Below, piece after piece: positions 5,076-6,863 of a DNA stretch of 6,863 nucleotides. Each line of letters starts with the position of its first letter. The stretch's first letter is position 1. A model generated the notes under the pieces. The model made no database searches. It was not told where the DNA came from and saw only the letters and a list, made by a program, of their open reading frames with translations. A program made the position numbers and the translations under genes. Source of the DNA: Bacteroidota bacterium (GTDB lineage Bacteria; Bacteroidota; Bacteroidia; Chitinophagales; Saprospiraceae); NCBI GenBank assembly GCA_024280135.1, contig JAJRQS010000294.1:1-6863 (forward strand). Direction: 5' to 3'.

Positions 5076-6863
5076 ATGTTTGACAAAATAATAGCCTATT
5101 CCGTACGGAATAAGTTTATGATAGGCTTGATGATGGTCGGATTGACGATTTGGGGGATATACTCCTTGCGGCAATTGCCCATTGATGCCGTGCCTGATAT
5201 TACGAATAATCAGGTGCAAGTAATTACGATTTCACCCACTTTGGCGACTCAAGAAATTGAGCAATTCATTACGACGCCTATTGAGCTTTCTTTGCAGAAT
5301 CTCCAACGAATCGAAGAAATTCGCTCCATTTCTAGATTTGGATTATCCGTGATTACGGTGGTTTTTGATGAAGATTATGATATTTATCTGGCTCGTCAAT
5401 TGGTCAATGAACGGCTGAATGAAGCCCAAGAAGCCATCCCCAAAGGCTTGGGAACACCAGAGATGGCGCCTTTGTCCACAGGGCTTGGAGAGATTTATCA
5501 ATACGTTGTTCTGGCCACAGAAGGGTATGAAGATAAGTATTCTCCTACCGAATTGCGTACTTTTCAAGATTGGATTGTGAAGCGGCAATTGCTTGGTATA
5601 GAAGGAGTTGCAGAGATTAATTCGATGGGTGGTTACCTAAAACAATATGAAGTGGCGGTCAATCCACAGCTACTCAAATCCATGAATTTATCAATTTCCG
5701 ATGTGTATGAATCTATGATTAGTAGTAATGAAAATACGGGTGGCGCATACATCGAGAAAAATTCGAGTGCCTATTATATTCGCTCCGAAGGATTGGCACG
5801 CTCCTTAGATGATATTAAAAATATTGTCTTGACGCCTGCTTTTCAGCAAAATAGCCACACACAAATTTTAATAAAAGACGTTGCTACGGTGCGGATTGGG
5901 AAGGCGCCTAGATATGGGGCATTGGTTCGAGATGGCAAGGAAGTGGTCGGTGGAAAAGTGATGATGTTTAAGGGAGCAAACTCGGCAAAGGTCACAGAAT
6001 TGGTCAAAGAGCGCGTCGTCCAAATTCAAAAGTCTTTACCGGAAGGGGTGATTGTAGAACCCTTTCTCGTAAGAGATAAATTGGTAAAAACGGCTATGGG
6101 AACCGTCGAAAAAAATCTGCTAGAAGGCGGATTGATTGTTGTTTTTATCTTAATATTATTTTTAGGAAATTGGCGGGCAGGATTGATTGTGGCATCGGTG
6201 ATTCCTTTTGCGATGTTGTTTGCGGTGTCCATGATGAATTGGTTGGGGATTTCAGCCAATTTGATGAGTATGGGAGCGATTGATTTCGGATTGATTGTGG
6301 ATGGAGCGGTGATTATTGTGGAAGCCATTGTACATCGTTTACATATTGGTTATGCAGGGCAACGGCTTTCGCAAAAAGAAATGGATGGGGAAGTGATTGG
6401 TTCTTCTCAAAAAATTAGAAACTCTGCGGCATTTGGGGAGATTATTATTTTGATGGTCTATATTCCGATTTTGGCTTTGGTCGGTATCGAAGGAAAAATG
6501 TTTAAGCCGATGGCACAGACGGTAATGTTGGCCATCACGGGTGCACTGATATTATCCATGACTTATGTACCGATGATGTCTGCATTATTTTTAAGCAAAA
6601 AGGTGAGTGATAAACAAACTATTTCTGATCGAATTATTCATTTTTTCCAACGTTTATATACACCTGTTTTGACATTAGCCTTGCGTTTTAAGAGCTTGTT
6701 TGTCGGAGCAACCTTGGCTTTATTTTTTATTAGTCTGTTTGTATTTAGTCGGATGGGTGGAGAATTTATCCCAACTTTGGAAGAAGGAGATTTGGCGATG
6801 CAGCATATTTTACCGCCAGGTAGTTCGCTTTCGCAAAGTGTAGAAACAGCCAAGATGATTCAA
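5076..6863 (+). CDS. czcA: CzcA/CusA-family heavy-metal efflux RND pump, N-terminal 596 residues (3' end outside window)
   Basis: Inner-membrane proton-driven metal exporter of the HME-RND family, working with a membrane-fusion protein and an outer-membrane channel. Visible parts: TM1 (about 12-32) followed by LRQLPIDAVPDITNNQVQV, the hallmark start of the periplasmic porter domain; porter domain to about 340; TM2-TM6 between about 348 and 507; an amphipathic loop; TM7 (about 540-557) and GGEFIPTLEEGD opening the second porter domain. TM4 carries GAIDFGLIVDGAVIIVE with Asp403, Asp409 and Glu416, aligning with the acidic residues known to be needed for proton/cation transport in Cupriavidus CzcA (D402, D408, E415). 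The segment EGDLAMQHILPPGSSLSQS resembles CzcA/CnrA types, and the Met of the CusA copper-binding triad is not evidently aligned here, so Co/Zn/Cd/Ni is more likely than Cu/Ag, without certainty. Family members are about 1030-1050 aa, or about 1440 aa in Bacteroidota when fused to a TolC-like channel; which applies cannot be seen. No Shine-Dalgarno sequence is seen, as is usual in Bacteroidota. Confidence 0.93.
   Translation, partial: MFDKIIAYSVRNKFMIGLMMVGLTIWGIYSLRQLPIDAVPDITNNQVQVITISPTLATQEIEQFITTPIELSLQNLQRIEEIRSISRFGLSVITVVFDEDYDIYLARQLVNERLNEAQEAIPKGLGTPEMAPLSTGLGEIYQYVVLATEGYEDKYSPTELRTFQDWIVKRQLLGIEGVAEINSMGGYLKQYEVAVNPQLLKSMNLSISDVYESMISSNENTGGAYIEKNSSAYYIRSEGLARSLDDIKNIVLTPAFQQNSHTQILIKDVATVRIGKAPRYGALVRDGKEVVGGKVMMFKGANSAKVTELVKERVVQIQKSLPEGVIVEPFLVRDKLVKTAMGTVEKNLLEGGLIVVFILILFLGNWRAGLIVASVIPFAMLFAVSMMNWLGISANLMSMGAIDFGLIVDGAVIIVEAIVHRLHIGYAGQRLSQKEMDGEVIGSSQKIRNSAAFGEIIILMVYIPILALVGIEGKMFKPMAQTVMLAITGALILSMTYVPMMSALFLSKKVSDKQTISDRIIHFFQRLYTPVLTLALRFKSLFVGATLALFFISLFVFSRMGGEFIPTLEEGDLAMQHILPPGSSLSQSVETAKMIQ

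Noticed and set aside
5016..6853. Minus-strand frames opposite the pump gene
   Set aside because: They are antisense shadows of a continuous CzcA-type frame with the expected motifs in order.

Overview
The window looks like chromosomal DNA of a Bacteroidota bacterium. The 1012-residue secreted protein ends in a type IX secretion system (T9SS) sorting domain (LYPNP...) and carries the C-x-G-D-S / G-C-D-S repeats typical of that phylum. The only clear promoter has the Bacteroidota -7 box (TAnnTTTG). A small Cys/His-rich protein recognisable as DUF6660 sits directly before a CzcA-type efflux pump, an arrangement familiar from Bacteroidota. The species cannot be named from this sequence.

Left part, minus strand (1-4277). 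Two secreted-protein genes read leftwards. The first (581 to beyond the left edge) encodes the N-terminus of a signal-peptide-bearing beta-propeller-like protein. The second (4277-1239) encodes a complete surface or secreted protein: signal peptide, Asp-box (BNR/sialidase-like) propeller half, five degenerate Cys-pair repeats and a T9SS C-terminal domain. Between them (582-1238) lies a patch of decayed DNA: the frameshifted 3' end of a tyrosine recombinase gene, tandem CGGGAAG/CTTCCCG hairpin units just behind it, a 29-codon orphan reading frame, and a strong intrinsic terminator pointing left just upstream of the first gene.

Middle (4278-4646). An AT-rich divergent intergenic region of about 370 bp has no recognisable gene. 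It holds a few short inverted copies of TTGGCGAT and, at its right end, the promoter of the right-hand operon.

Right part, plus strand (4647-6863). A heavy-metal resistance operon begins with a 103-aa DUF6660-like exported protein, followed after 84 bp containing two inverted repeats by a CzcA/CusA-family HME-RND pump, of which the first 596 residues are in the window. The pump would export divalent metal ions from periplasm/cytoplasm together with a membrane-fusion protein and an outer-membrane channel, both expected downstream or fused and not visible here. The small His/Asp/Cys-rich protein may bind metal at the cell envelope, but its role is unknown.

I did not find a convincing undescribed system. 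The items most worth a second look are the integrase remnant with its adjacent hairpin repeats, the paired hairpins between the DUF6660 gene and czcA, and the nearly leaderless layout of the DUF6660 promoter.
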